Assembly: GCA_003217965.1 (NCBI GenBank)
Contig: QHNB01000030.1
Span: 1-14,549 of the forward strand
DNA length: 14,549 bases
DNA from: Verrucomicrobiota bacterium
GTDB taxonomy: Bacteria > Verrucomicrobiota > Verrucomicrobiia > Chthoniobacterales > UBA10450
Reading direction: 5' to 3'
Made by a program: the position numbers and the translations under genes. The notes beneath the pieces were generated by a model, which was not told the origin of the DNA, searched no databases, and saw only the letters and a program-made list of their open reading frames with translations. Below, one piece after another: positions 7,719 to 14,389 of this stretch (the first letter of the stretch is position 1; each line of letters starts with the position of its first letter).

Positions 7719-9539
7719 CTACGCTCGTTTTGCTTTAATATAAGCGTCGACCTGTTCTTCGAGAATTTCGAGGGGAAGCGCACCGTTCTTGAGCAATGTG
7801 TCGTGGAATTCCCGTTGGTCGAACTTCTCTTCCAATTGTTCTTGGGCGTGTTTCCGAAGCTCTTGGATCTTTAGCATCCCGATTTTATAGGCACAGGCTT
7901 GGCCGGGGTTGACGATGTAACGTTCGATTTCGGCAGTGACATCTTTTTCGCCCATCCCGGTTTTCTCGAGCATGTAGGCAATCGCCTGCTCGCGCGTCCA
8001 CCGTTTCGCGTGGATCCCGGTGTCGACAACCAGCCGTACTGCGCGAAACAATTCGTCCCGTAAACGGCCCAGATCGCCGAATGGATCGCTCTCATACCAC
8101 CCGACTTGTTTGGCGAGCCATTCACAATAAAGAGCCCAGCCCTCAGCATAGGCGGTAAACGGGATGACCTTGCGAAATTGCGGAAGACCGGTCAGTTCCT
8201 GAGCGGTGGAAATTTGCCAATGATGCCCAGGCACGGCTTCATGATAGGCCAGCGTAGGCATGCTCCATTTCGGAACTTCATTCATGTCGCGCAAATTGGC
8301 GAAGAAGATACCGGGCCGGGAGCCATCCTGGGCGCCGGGATTGTAATACGCGCCCGGCGCGGTTGTTTCTTTAAACTCAGGCACGCGACGGACCTCGCAT
8401 TTGGCTCTTGGAACGCGGAGGAATAACTGCTTGGAGCGTTCGGTCGCCTGCGTAATCAAACGCGTGTAGTCGGCGATCGCCTCTGCGCGCCCTTTGTCGT
8501 TATTCGGATATAAGAAGCGCGGATCTTTCCCAAGCGCGACCAGTGATTCGCTAATCGATTTGCCGGCGAATCCGTTCGCATCTAGAAGCCTTCGCATTTC
8601 GCTTTCGATGCGCGCGACTTCTTGCAATCCCAGGTTATGAACCTCATTCGGCTTCAGTGTCGTTGTGGTGTTTTCGCGTAATGTGTAGGCGTAGAACGCG
8701 TCGCCATCCGGCAGCTTCCAAACGCCGTCGTCTGTCGTCGTTTTTGGAAGAAGCGTCTGAAAGTAAGCGATCAGTTTTCGATAAGCTGGATAAACCCGAT
8801 CGTTCACTCCTGTTTCCACACGCGTCTGGTAATCAGCGCGCTGTTCGTCATTCAATTGTTTGATTTTTGCGGACCGTTCCTTGAACGATTTCGCCAGGAT
8901 GTTCGCAGCCGCAGGTTGGGCAACGAAATCGCTCATCTCTTTGAGCACTTTTTCAACGACAAAACGAGGTGGCAGGATTTGTTTTTCCTCCCGCACCTTC
9001 AAACTCTCCAGCAGCTGATCGAACTTGGTTGGGAGCGCGTTTAACCGCAGCAAATAGTAGTCGCAATCCTTGCGCCGGAGAAGCCGGTGGGTGTTCGCCA
9101 TAAACGACGGAAACTCGTTCTGGACGCCAAAGAGCTGGTTTACTGGATAATTGTGCCACTGAAACTTTTCGCCCTCGACCTGCCGTTGGAGGAACCAATC
9201 AAGAACGTGAGTGGAAAGGCGCTGCGACGGCGTCTGTTTCTCAAGCGGATATTGATGTAACTGAGCGAGGTCTTTCTTGAACCTCTCGATAACTTCCTGT
9301 TGATGCGCAGGCGAGACATCGCTGAGCTTTCCGTTGTGACCGGTGATGCCGAATTGCTCGACCAAGCCAAGCGATGAGAGTAGCTCGGGCTCCTGAAAAA
9401 CAGCTTCGGCGAAAACCTTCTCGTAAAAGAGATTGAGGTTCCACGGCCGAAACCAGATTAGATTCGCGAGGAAAATCGCTCCCGCGATGAGGACAGCCAA
9501 CACAATTCCAAAAAGGAACTTGAGCACCCGCTTCAACAT
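7719..9539 (-). CDS. DUF885 family metallopeptidase-like protein, membrane-anchored
   Basis: This 606-residue protein fits the usual length of DUF885 proteins, a poorly characterised family with a thermolysin-like zinc motif. Residues 1-35 (basic start MLKRVLK, then a 20-residue hydrophobic segment) form a signal anchor or uncleaved signal peptide, placing the rest in the periplasm. The signature HEAVPGHH is at about 433-440, with His433, Glu434 and a following His as the likely metal and catalytic residues. EGWALYCEW, around 466-474, is the second conserved block and probably supplies the third ligand. The family is inferred to be peptidases, possibly carboxypeptidases of short peptides; no substrate can be read here. 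The start is ATG 9539. An AGGAAAGG stretch lies upstream on the coding strand but about 13 nt away, longer than ideal. The gene appears intact and monocistronic; it converges on the small membrane protein gene. Confidence 0.9.
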   Translation of the reverse strand: MLKRVLKFLFGIVLAVLIAGAIFLANLIWFRPWNLNLFYEKVFAEAVFQEPELLSSLGLVEQFGITGHNGKLSDVSPAHQQEVIERFKKDLAQLHQYPLEKQTPSQRLSTHVLDWFLQRQVEGEKFQWHNYPVNQLFGVQNEFPSFMANTHRLLRRKDCDYYLLRLNALPTKFDQLLESLKVREEKQILPPRFVVEKVLKEMSDFVAQPAAANILAKSFKERSAKIKQLNDEQRADYQTRVETGVNDRVYPAYRKLIAYFQTLLPKTTTDDGVWKLPDGDAFYAYTLRENTTTTLKPNEVHNLGLQEVARIESEMRRLLDANGFAGKSISESLVALGKDPRFLYPNNDKGRAEAIADYTRLITQATERSKQLFLRVPRAKCEVRRVPEFKETTAPGAYYNPGAQDGSRPGIFFANLRDMNEVPKWSMPTLAYHEAVPGHHWQISTAQELTGLPQFRKVIPFTAYAEGWALYCEWLAKQVGWYESDPFGDLGRLRDELFRAVRLVVDTGIHAKRWTREQAIAYMLEKTGMGEKDVTAEIERYIVNPGQACAYKIGMLKIQELRKHAQEQLEEKFDQREFHDTLLKNGALPLEILEEQVDAYIKAKRA

Positions 9540-9671
9540 CGGCCGATGACAGCCTTTCCTGGAAGGCGGGTCAACTCCCTGATGGTTGTTCGGCTAAACA
9601 GGCAAACAAGGGTCAAGCCTCCGACATTACGAGCGTAAAGTCGCGCTGCGAAGATCTTGCCCCGCTGAAAC

Positions 9672-9729
9672 GAGAAAGAAAAACCCGCCTTCCGAATGAA
9701 CGTGCTCAAGCACGCGGCGAAAGGCGGGT
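9672..9729 (-). terminator. Rho-independent terminator with nested hairpin
   Basis: ACCCGCCTT (9683-9691) and AAGGCGGGT (9721-9729) form a perfect 9-bp outer stem. Inside it CGTGC-TCAA-GCACG (9701-9714) forms a second hairpin. On the minus strand the structure is followed directly by TTTTCTTTCTCG (9682 down to 9671). It lies about 28 bp beyond the stop of the small secreted protein gene, so it should end that transcript and insulate the DUF885 gene. Confidence 0.8.
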
Positions 9730-9756
9730 AATCTGGTTTAAGCAGCTACCTGATTC

Positions 9757-10086
9757 TTAGTCCTCGTCAAGGATCACGCGGTCAACCATGAGGTCATCGC
9801 CCGTTCCCGTGTAGTGAACACGAACCGGTACGCCGACCTTGATACGAGTCCTCACGGTGTCTTCGTCGAGAACCTTACCGCTGCGCGTTACGTAGGTCAC
9901 CGTCTTGCCGAATCGATAACGGCGCGGACCGCTCGATTCTTTCAAGACGAGGGCACTTCCCGGAGTGAATTCCGTGATGGTGCCATTGCCTTCCGTCGTC
10001 GTGGTCGTGGTCGTGGTCTCCGAGACCTGCGCCCACGCAAACGGAGCGGCTGCTGCCAACGCAATGCTTAGTAGTACTTTTTTCAT
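9757..10086 (-). CDS. Small secreted protein with Thr tract, function unknown
   Basis: The product is 109 residues from ATG 10086. A clear Sec signal peptide (MKKVLLSIALAAAAPFAWA, cleavage before Gln20) is followed by an eight-residue threonine tract (24-31). A compact, strand-rich domain of about 75 residues comes next: GTITEFTPGSALVLKES, RYRFGKTVTYVT, VGVPVRVHYTG, LMVDRVILDED. This layout, with a turn-forming Gly before each strand, suggests a small beta-barrel similar in style to DUF5666-like domains; that is inference. The start is fixed by a good ribosome binding site (AGAAGGG, 3-4 nt before the ATG on the minus strand). The frame is open upstream to 10122, but that extension would spoil the signal peptide. 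The gene has its own terminator (9672-9729) and is divergent from cysE across a gap of roughly 150-240 bp, depending on the cysE start. No function is recognised. Confidence 0.8.
   Translation of the reverse strand: MKKVLLSIALAAAAPFAWAQVSETTTTTTTTEGNGTITEFTPGSALVLKESSGPRRYRFGKTVTYVTRSGKVLDEDTVRTRIKVGVPVRVHYTGTGDDLMVDRVILDED
9995..10018 (-). repeat. GTCGTG hexanucleotide tandem repeat coding a Thr tract
   Basis: The plus strand reads GTC followed by three and a half GTCGTG units. On the coding (minus) strand these are alternating ACC and ACG codons giving a run of eight Thr just after the signal peptide. Unit length is six, so copy-number change would alter the tract by two residues without breaking the frame. 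Confidence 0.7.
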
Positions 10087-10198
10087 GTTTTCCCTTCTTG
10101 TTCTTTCCACACGAGCAAACACACCACGCCTCTGCCGAAGCCGAGACTGGCGGGCCGCTCCTATAACTTATTCGGGCGCATTAGCGACTGCGGCTGTG

Positions 10199-10215
10199 TT
10201 TCGGTTAAACCGAAA
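10199..10215. promoter_or_regulatory. Palindrome between divergent genes, candidate operator
   Basis: TTTCGGTT-A-AACCGAAA is a perfect inverted repeat with 8-bp arms and a one-base centre. It lies between the divergent small secreted protein gene and cysE, 24 bp before the outermost possible cysE start (GTG 10239) and about 110 bp before the preferred one (ATG 10326). This is the size and symmetry of a dimeric regulator site. There is no T-run after it, so a terminator is unlikely. I could not place a convincing -35/-10 pair near it. No regulator gene lies in the window. Confidence 0.4.
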
Positions 10216-10325
10216 GTGTCACAGCATGTAGCATTTCGGTGAATAAAACCTCTTTCGCCACCGTCGCCAACGCGAAGTGCACTTTCCATTTTCCATCACT
10301 CTCCGGAGACAGCATATTTCATGGG

Positions 10326-10979
10326 ATGGAATCAACCTTGCCCGAGGGCGCCGAAGGACTGCTTCAGACTTACACTGAACACGGCGGCATCAATTACCTC
10401 GACGTCGTCGCGACTCTGCCATCCCGCTCCGCCATCGACGGCGCATGTGAGGAATTAATGAGCGTGATGTTCCCTGGCTTCCGCGGAGAAGCGCTCATCG
10501 ACTCCAGCGATTTGCCTGAAATCACGCGGCGCCGCCTGAAAAATTTGCAAGCCCGGCTCAAGCCAGAGATTTGCAAAAGTCTTGGTAAATTTCCACCAAC
10601 TCAGGCGGTTGAAGAGCGGGCCGACGAACTACTGGCGGATTTTCTTTCTCAATTACCAGCTTTGCGCAAAATGCTTTGGACCGACATCGACGCGGCGTAT
10701 GAGGGAGACCCGGCCGCAAAAAGTTACGAAGAGATCATTCTTGCCTACCCCGCGCTTGAAGCAATCAGCATCCAGCGGATGGCGCACGAGCTCTATTTGA
10801 AAGAACTGCCTCTTATTCCGCGCATCATGACCGAATGGGCACATTCTCGCACCGGGATCGACATTCATCCCGGCGCCAAGATCGGCTCGCACTTTTTTAT
10901 CGATCACGGAACGGGTGTAGTCATAGGGGAAACATGTGAAATCGGGGTTCGGGTGAAGTCACCCGACGGTGCAAGATGA
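10326..10979 (+). CDS. cysE: Serine O-acetyltransferase, N-terminal part of a frameshifted gene
   Basis: Serine acetyltransferase makes O-acetylserine from serine and acetyl-CoA, the first step of cysteine synthesis. Residues 10-175 match the helical N-terminal domain of the EpsC/SatA type (TYTEHGGINYLD, LPSRSAI, MFPGFRGE, DIDAAYEGDPAAKS, IQRMAHELY). The left-handed beta-helix domain then begins (TGIDIHPGAKIG, FIDHGTGVVIGET). Catalytic Asp179 and His194 equivalents are present. After VRVK (about residue 211) the frame runs into six unrelated residues and a stop. The remainder of the protein continues in another frame from 10969. About 26 residues of the beta-helix, normally containing a YQGVTLGA-type turn and the loop before RHPT, are absent. 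ATG 10326 is preferred because family similarity starts there; an upstream GTG at 10239 would add 29 unrelated residues. Neither start has a close ribosome binding site. As written the product should be inactive. Confidence 0.82.
   Translation: MESTLPEGAEGLLQTYTEHGGINYLDVVATLPSRSAIDGACEELMSVMFPGFRGEALIDSSDLPEITRRRLKNLQARLKPEICKSLGKFPPTQAVEERADELLADFLSQLPALRKMLWTDIDAAYEGDPAAKSYEEIILAYPALEAISIQRMAHELYLKELPLIPRIMTEWAHSRTGIDIHPGAKIGSHFFIDHGTGVVIGETCEIGVRVKSPDGAR
10949..10966. repeat. Perfect 8+8 bp inverted repeat at the cysE frame break
   Basis: TCGGGTGA (10949-10956) and TCACCCGA (10959-10966) are separated by AG. The left arm encodes the conserved VRVK side and the right arm encodes the conserved HPT side in the other frame. 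The centre of the inverted repeat therefore coincides with the point where about 26 codons are missing. Confidence 0.75.
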
Positions 10980-11175
10980 TGTTACGATCTATCCCAATTC
11001 AACCGTGCTCGGCGGCGAAACTGTGATTGGGGCACGCACCACGATCGGCGGAAACGTCTTCCTCGTGCAGAGCGTACCGGCTGATTCCCTCGTATTCTAT
11101 GAGGAAAAACAATTACAGATTGTGCAGAAACGACCGCGCGTCCTCGGCCAAACGAATGGCCGTTTCAACGGATGA
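10969..11175 (+). CDS. cysE: Serine O-acetyltransferase, C-terminal part in a shifted frame
   Basis: This frame carries the end of the serine acetyltransferase begun at 10326. Read from 10960, it starts with the conserved H-P-T-V-Q-D-D-V-T-I-Y segment; the histidine there is an active-site residue in the family. It continues through hexapeptide repeats of the left-handed beta-helix (VLGGETVIGARTTIGGNVFL) and ends with the VPADSLVFYEEKQLQIV tail. The GTG at 10969 is only the first nominal start in the frame and excludes the conserved histidine, so it is unlikely to be a natural initiation site. The stop codon overlaps the start of the cysteine desulfurase gene (ATGA at 11172-11175), showing that the original gene was translationally coupled to it. 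Confidence 0.72.
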   Translation: MQDDVTIYPNSTVLGGETVIGARTTIGGNVFLVQSVPADSLVFYEEKQLQIVQKRPRVLGQTNGRFNG

Positions 11176-12335
11176 TTTATCTCGATTACAACGCGACGAC
11201 GCCAGTTTGCCAGGCAGCGGCTGAGGCAATGCGGCCGTTCCTGGGAGAACACTTCGGCAACCCTTCCAGTATTCACGCGGCCGGACGGAACGCCCGCGCT
11301 GCCGTCGATGACAGCCGGGATCGACTGGCTCATCTGCTTGGCGTGAAGCCGCACGAATTGATTTTCACCAGTGGCGGAACGGAAGCGAATAATCTGGCGA
11401 TCCTTGGATTGAGCCGGAATCGAGCTGCACGTGGCCGTCATCTAATTTCGTGTCGAACGGAGCATCACGCCGTGCTCAATACGATTGAGCATCTGCAAAA
11501 ACGTGAGGGCTTTGAGGTTACTTGGCTCGACACTTCGCCCAATGGATTGATCGATCTGCAACAACTGGACGAGGCAATTCGCGACGACACCGCAGTTGTT
11601 TCGATCATGGAGGCTAACAACGAAACCGGCGTCATTCAGCCGTTAGCGCAAATCTCGGATATTTGCCGCCGCCGTGGCGCGCTCCTGCACAGCGATATGG
11701 TGCAATCGTTCGGGAAAATCCACACTGATTTAGCGGTGGTCGATGCCGCCAGTTTCGCCGCTCATAAATTTTACGGCCCTAAAGGGACCGGTCTTTTGTT
11801 TCTGCGAAGTGGTATTCCGATTGATCCAATCCATTTTGGAGGGGCACACGAGAATCAACGACGCCCCGGGACGGAAAATGTTGCGGCAATTGCGGGAATG
11901 GGCGCGGCCGCCGAATTCGTCGAGCAGGATCGCGCTGACGAACAGGAACGGGAGCGGAAATTGCGCGATCGTTTTTGGGATGAGATGTCGCGCCAGATAC
12001 CGTTAGCCGGGGCAAATGGCGACTCGTCGCCACGCCTCGCCAATACCTTAAATGTAAGCTTTGCCGATCTGGATTCGGAAACCATGCTTATGGCCTTGGA
12101 TCTGGAAGGGGTCTGCGCCTCGAGCGGTTCAGCTTGCATGGTCGGTAGCGTCGTTGCCTCGCACGTGCTGCTGGCGATGGGACTGCCTCTCGAGCTCGCG
12201 AAGTCCGCTATCCGATTTTCCCTCGGCAAATTCACCACCGCGCAGGAGATTGATCGCGCGGCTAGAGTTGTCTTGCAGATCATTCAGCGTACGCATGCCA
12301 GGCATATCGCGCAGACAGAACGCGTCGCTATTTAG
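11172..12335 (+). CDS. Cysteine desulfurase, NifS/IscS-like
   Basis: This 387-residue PLP-dependent aminotransferase class V enzyme removes sulfur from cysteine as a protein persulfide, for iron-sulfur clusters or thio-cofactors. Its length is normal for the family. Visible motifs are YLDYNATTP at the N-terminus, SGGTEANN (cofactor phosphate site, about 67-74), TEHHAV (His98 stacking on PLP), NNETGV, the HSD..Q pair (Asp175, Gln178), AAHKFYGPKG with Schiff-base Lys199, GGAHENQRRPGTENV (about 223-237) and ASSGSACMVG with active-site Cys322. The active-site loop is short, like NifS/IscS rather than SufS. It starts at ATG 11172, overlapping the cysE stop by 4 bp, and its 3' end overlaps the SprT-like gene by about 41 bp. 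It is therefore the middle of a tight plus-strand operon. The subtype cannot be settled, so no symbol is given. The gene appears intact. Confidence 0.93.
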   Translation: MIYLDYNATTPVCQAAAEAMRPFLGEHFGNPSSIHAAGRNARAAVDDSRDRLAHLLGVKPHELIFTSGGTEANNLAILGLSRNRAARGRHLISCRTEHHAVLNTIEHLQKREGFEVTWLDTSPNGLIDLQQLDEAIRDDTAVVSIMEANNETGVIQPLAQISDICRRRGALLHSDMVQSFGKIHTDLAVVDAASFAAHKFYGPKGTGLLFLRSGIPIDPIHFGGAHENQRRPGTENVAAIAGMGAAAEFVEQDRADEQERERKLRDRFWDEMSRQIPLAGANGDSSPRLANTLNVSFADLDSETMLMALDLEGVCASSGSACMVGSVVASHVLLAMGLPLELAKSAIRFSLGKFTTAQEIDRAARVVLQIIQRTHARHIAQTERVAI

Positions 12336-12933
12336 GCAGCTCGAGTTCTGCTTCGAGTCGCACACGCAGTTAACACTCGCTTCGGAAGGCGAAATGCGCG
12401 ACCGCGCTATCGATCTGCTGCGGGAGCTAAAAGTGGACAAACTAGCCAAACGGCTGCGGGTGGAATGGAACCCCCGGATGCGTACAACCGTCGGCCGGGC
12501 CGATTACACCCGCTCACTTATTTCCCTCAATCCTGCGCTTCAAAGCTTCGGCTTAGACGAGATTGACCGCACGCTCCGTCACGAGCTGGCGCATCTGCTG
12601 GCCCAGTTCCGAGCTGGCCGGCATCGAATCTTTCCACACGGCCCGGAATGGCGCAGGGCCTGCCGGAATCTTGGGCTCGAAGGCGAGCGCGCCTGTCACA
12701 AATTGCCCCTGGCGACTCGCAGCATCGCACGTCGTTTCCTTTATCGTTGCCGTAATTGCCAACGCGAGTTTCCCCGGGTCCGGCGCATTCGCCGTGCAAC
12801 GGCCTGCCTAGTTTGCTGCCGAAGATTCGCCCATGGAAAGTACGACGACCGGTTCCGATTGCAGCTTGCCAACCGTTCTTTCGACCGTAGATTTTCCTGC
12901 GTTTTGGGCGGATCCCCCAGTGAAATACTGTAA
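12295..12933 (+). CDS. SprT-like zinc metalloprotein with C-terminal zinc ribbon
   Basis: The 212-residue protein has the SprT-like core: helical basic start, then IDRTLRHELAHLLAQF with the zinc motif HELAH (His96, Glu97, His100) and a likely third ligand at His115 in PHGPEWRRAC. A zinc ribbon follows, with CRNC (152-155) and CLVCC (171-175). SprT-domain proteins are related to eukaryotic Spartan, a DNA-protein crosslink protease; bacterial members are poorly understood. The protein is very Arg-rich, consistent with nucleic-acid contact (inference). I use ATG 12295, which overlaps the end of the desulfurase gene. The alternative ATG 12394 has a GGAAGG site 4 nt upstream but would drop the RQLEF segment, which I believe to be part of the family N-terminus. 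The last 20 or so residues lie beyond the usual end (RFRLQL) and overlap the start of the next gene. Confidence 0.78.
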   Translation: MPGISRRQNASLFRQLEFCFESHTQLTLASEGEMRDRAIDLLRELKVDKLAKRLRVEWNPRMRTTVGRADYTRSLISLNPALQSFGLDEIDRTLRHELAHLLAQFRAGRHRIFPHGPEWRRACRNLGLEGERACHKLPLATRSIARRFLYRCRNCQREFPRVRRIRRATACLVCCRRFAHGKYDDRFRLQLANRSFDRRFSCVLGGSPSEIL

Positions 12934-14380
12934 CCTTCTTCTGGCCATTGGTTTGGCCGCTACCGCCTCAATTTCATCCGGTTACGTACGTGAGTTCGAT
13001 ACGACGAATCCCAATGCGCCCATTCCACTGGCGTGGGTGAAAGATCGCACCGTCCAGATACAGCTTTCGCTTGGCAACAACCCAGTAATGCTGCGGGATG
13101 GCTTCACTTCGTTCAACGATTCCGCTGCGGACGCGCTCAATACCTGGAATCCGTATTTGGCCCACCTCCACTATTCTTGGATCAAAAACTCACCGGTGAC
13201 CCCGGCTCAGGGTGACGATGAGATGTCTGCCTTTTTCGACACCAAGGTTTTCGGCAAGGATTTTGGGGCGAACGCTCTCGCCGTGACAATCCTAAGCTAT
13301 CGCAACGGCAACATGGAAGAGACCGACACCGTTTTTAATACTTCGATCAGCTGGGATTCCTATCGCGGCGACCTCACTCCGCCTGACTTCGACTTTCACC
13401 GGGTTGCGATCCATGAATTCGGCCACGTGCTCGGGCTCGATCATCCGGACGAAGCCACGCCCAAGCAGAGCGTTGTGGCGATTATGAATTCGCGAACAAG
13501 TGATCTCGACACCGTAGCACAGGACGACATTGATGGCGTCACTGCGATTTACGGCACCGGGCCCCCCTACAACTCAATTCCGAACGGCCCGGTCTTAATG
13601 AATCTTTCAACCCGTGGGACCACGAACACCGGGGACAATGTCCTCATCGGAGGCTTTGTGATCCAAGGATCACAGCCGGCGCAGTTCATTATCCGGGCGA
13701 TCGCTTTTTCGCTCTCGACCTCGGGTATTGCCGACGCACTATCCGATCCAGTTATCGAACTTCACGATGCTAACCAAAACCTGGTCGCATCCAATGATGA
13801 TTGGTTCCTCAGCAATGATGCGCCGACCATCGCCAGTTTTCACCTCGATCCGCCGAACAGCATCGAATCGGCGCTAATTGTCACGTTGAATCCCGGCAGT
13901 TACACGGCAATCGTAAAATCGTTTTCGAACAACACGCAACCAGCAGCTACTGGCATAGCGCTTTTCGAGCTCTACGATTTGCGCACATCGACCGGTCGAG
14001 CCAGCAATGTTTCCACCCGAGGGCAGGTCGGTACCGGCGATGACATTATGATTGGCGGCTTTATTATTGGGGGGAGCACGGCGAAGCCGGTCGTGATTCG
14101 CGCGATCGGCCCATCCTTAAGCCAGTCCAATGTGCCTAATCCTCTTTCCGATCCTTACCTCGAACTACGGGACCGCAACGGAAATCTGATCGAGGCAAAT
14201 GATGATTGGCAGCAAAGCCCGGAAGCGGCCACGATTAGTGCCGACCACCTCGCGCCGTCAAGTCTGAAGGAATCGGCGATGGCTCCGACCCTGCCACCAG
14301 GTAGCTATACCGCCCTGGTCAGGGGGGTTGGTGGCACCACCGGTGCAGCACTAGTCGAAATTTACGACGAATCGCCGTAG
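12920..14380 (+). CDS. Secreted matrixin-like zinc metallopeptidase with two C-terminal repeats
   Basis: From GTG 12920 the protein is 486 residues. It begins with a signal peptide (KYCNLLLAIGLAATASISS). Residues about 35-215 form an M10A matrixin-like catalytic domain with HEFGHVLGLDH (His165, Glu166, His169, His175) and a following IMNS Met-turn. The domain ends with DDIDGVTAIYG, typical of matrixins. Two tandem repeats of about 125-135 residues follow (from residues 228 and 363), each starting S-T-R-G and containing TGD-IGGF-I, IRAI, a D-P-ELHD/ELRD strand, NDDW and PGSYTA. No prodomain with a cysteine switch is visible, as in many short bacterial matrixins. It is probably secreted and acts on extracellular protein. 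The frame is open to ATG 12833, but that start would put 29 residues before the signal peptide and lie inside the SprT-like gene. GGGCGGA lies about 7 nt before GTG 12920 as a possible ribosome binding site. It converges with prfB, with a 9-bp gap. Confidence 0.85.
   Translation: MKYCNLLLAIGLAATASISSGYVREFDTTNPNAPIPLAWVKDRTVQIQLSLGNNPVMLRDGFTSFNDSAADALNTWNPYLAHLHYSWIKNSPVTPAQGDDEMSAFFDTKVFGKDFGANALAVTILSYRNGNMEETDTVFNTSISWDSYRGDLTPPDFDFHRVAIHEFGHVLGLDHPDEATPKQSVVAIMNSRTSDLDTVAQDDIDGVTAIYGTGPPYNSIPNGPVLMNLSTRGTTNTGDNVLIGGFVIQGSQPAQFIIRAIAFSLSTSGIADALSDPVIELHDANQNLVASNDDWFLSNDAPTIASFHLDPPNSIESALIVTLNPGSYTAIVKSFSNNTQPAATGIALFELYDLRTSTGRASNVSTRGQVGTGDDIMIGGFIIGGSTAKPVVIRAIGPSLSQSNVPNPLSDPYLELRDRNGNLIEANDDWQQSPEAATISADHLAPSSLKESAMAPTLPPGSYTALVRGVGGTTGAALVEIYDESP
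13601..14377 (+). repeat. Two tandem copies of a ~130-residue protein repeat
   Basis: The units run from about 13601 to 14005 and from 14006 to 14377. They align along their length: NLSTRGTTNTGDN/NVSTRGQVGTGDD, IGGFVIQGS/IGGFIIGGS, IIRAIAFSLSTSG/VIRAIGPSLSQSN, NDDWFLS/NDDWQQS and LNPGSYTAIV/LPPGSYTALV. DNA-level identity is moderate only, so the duplication is old. In unit 1 the usual GPSL is changed to AFSL. Confidence 0.8.
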
Positions 14381-14389
14381 CTCGCGGCT

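Noticed and set aside
12061..12294. Upstream extension of the SprT-like frame
   Set aside because: It lies inside the cysteine desulfurase gene in another frame, and the translated sequence is Trp/Cys-rich nonsense, so the start was moved to 12295.
12833..12919. ATG 12833 as start of the matrixin-like peptidase
   Set aside because: It would place 29 residues before an obvious signal peptide and overlap the SprT-like zinc ribbon region; GTG 12920 fits better.
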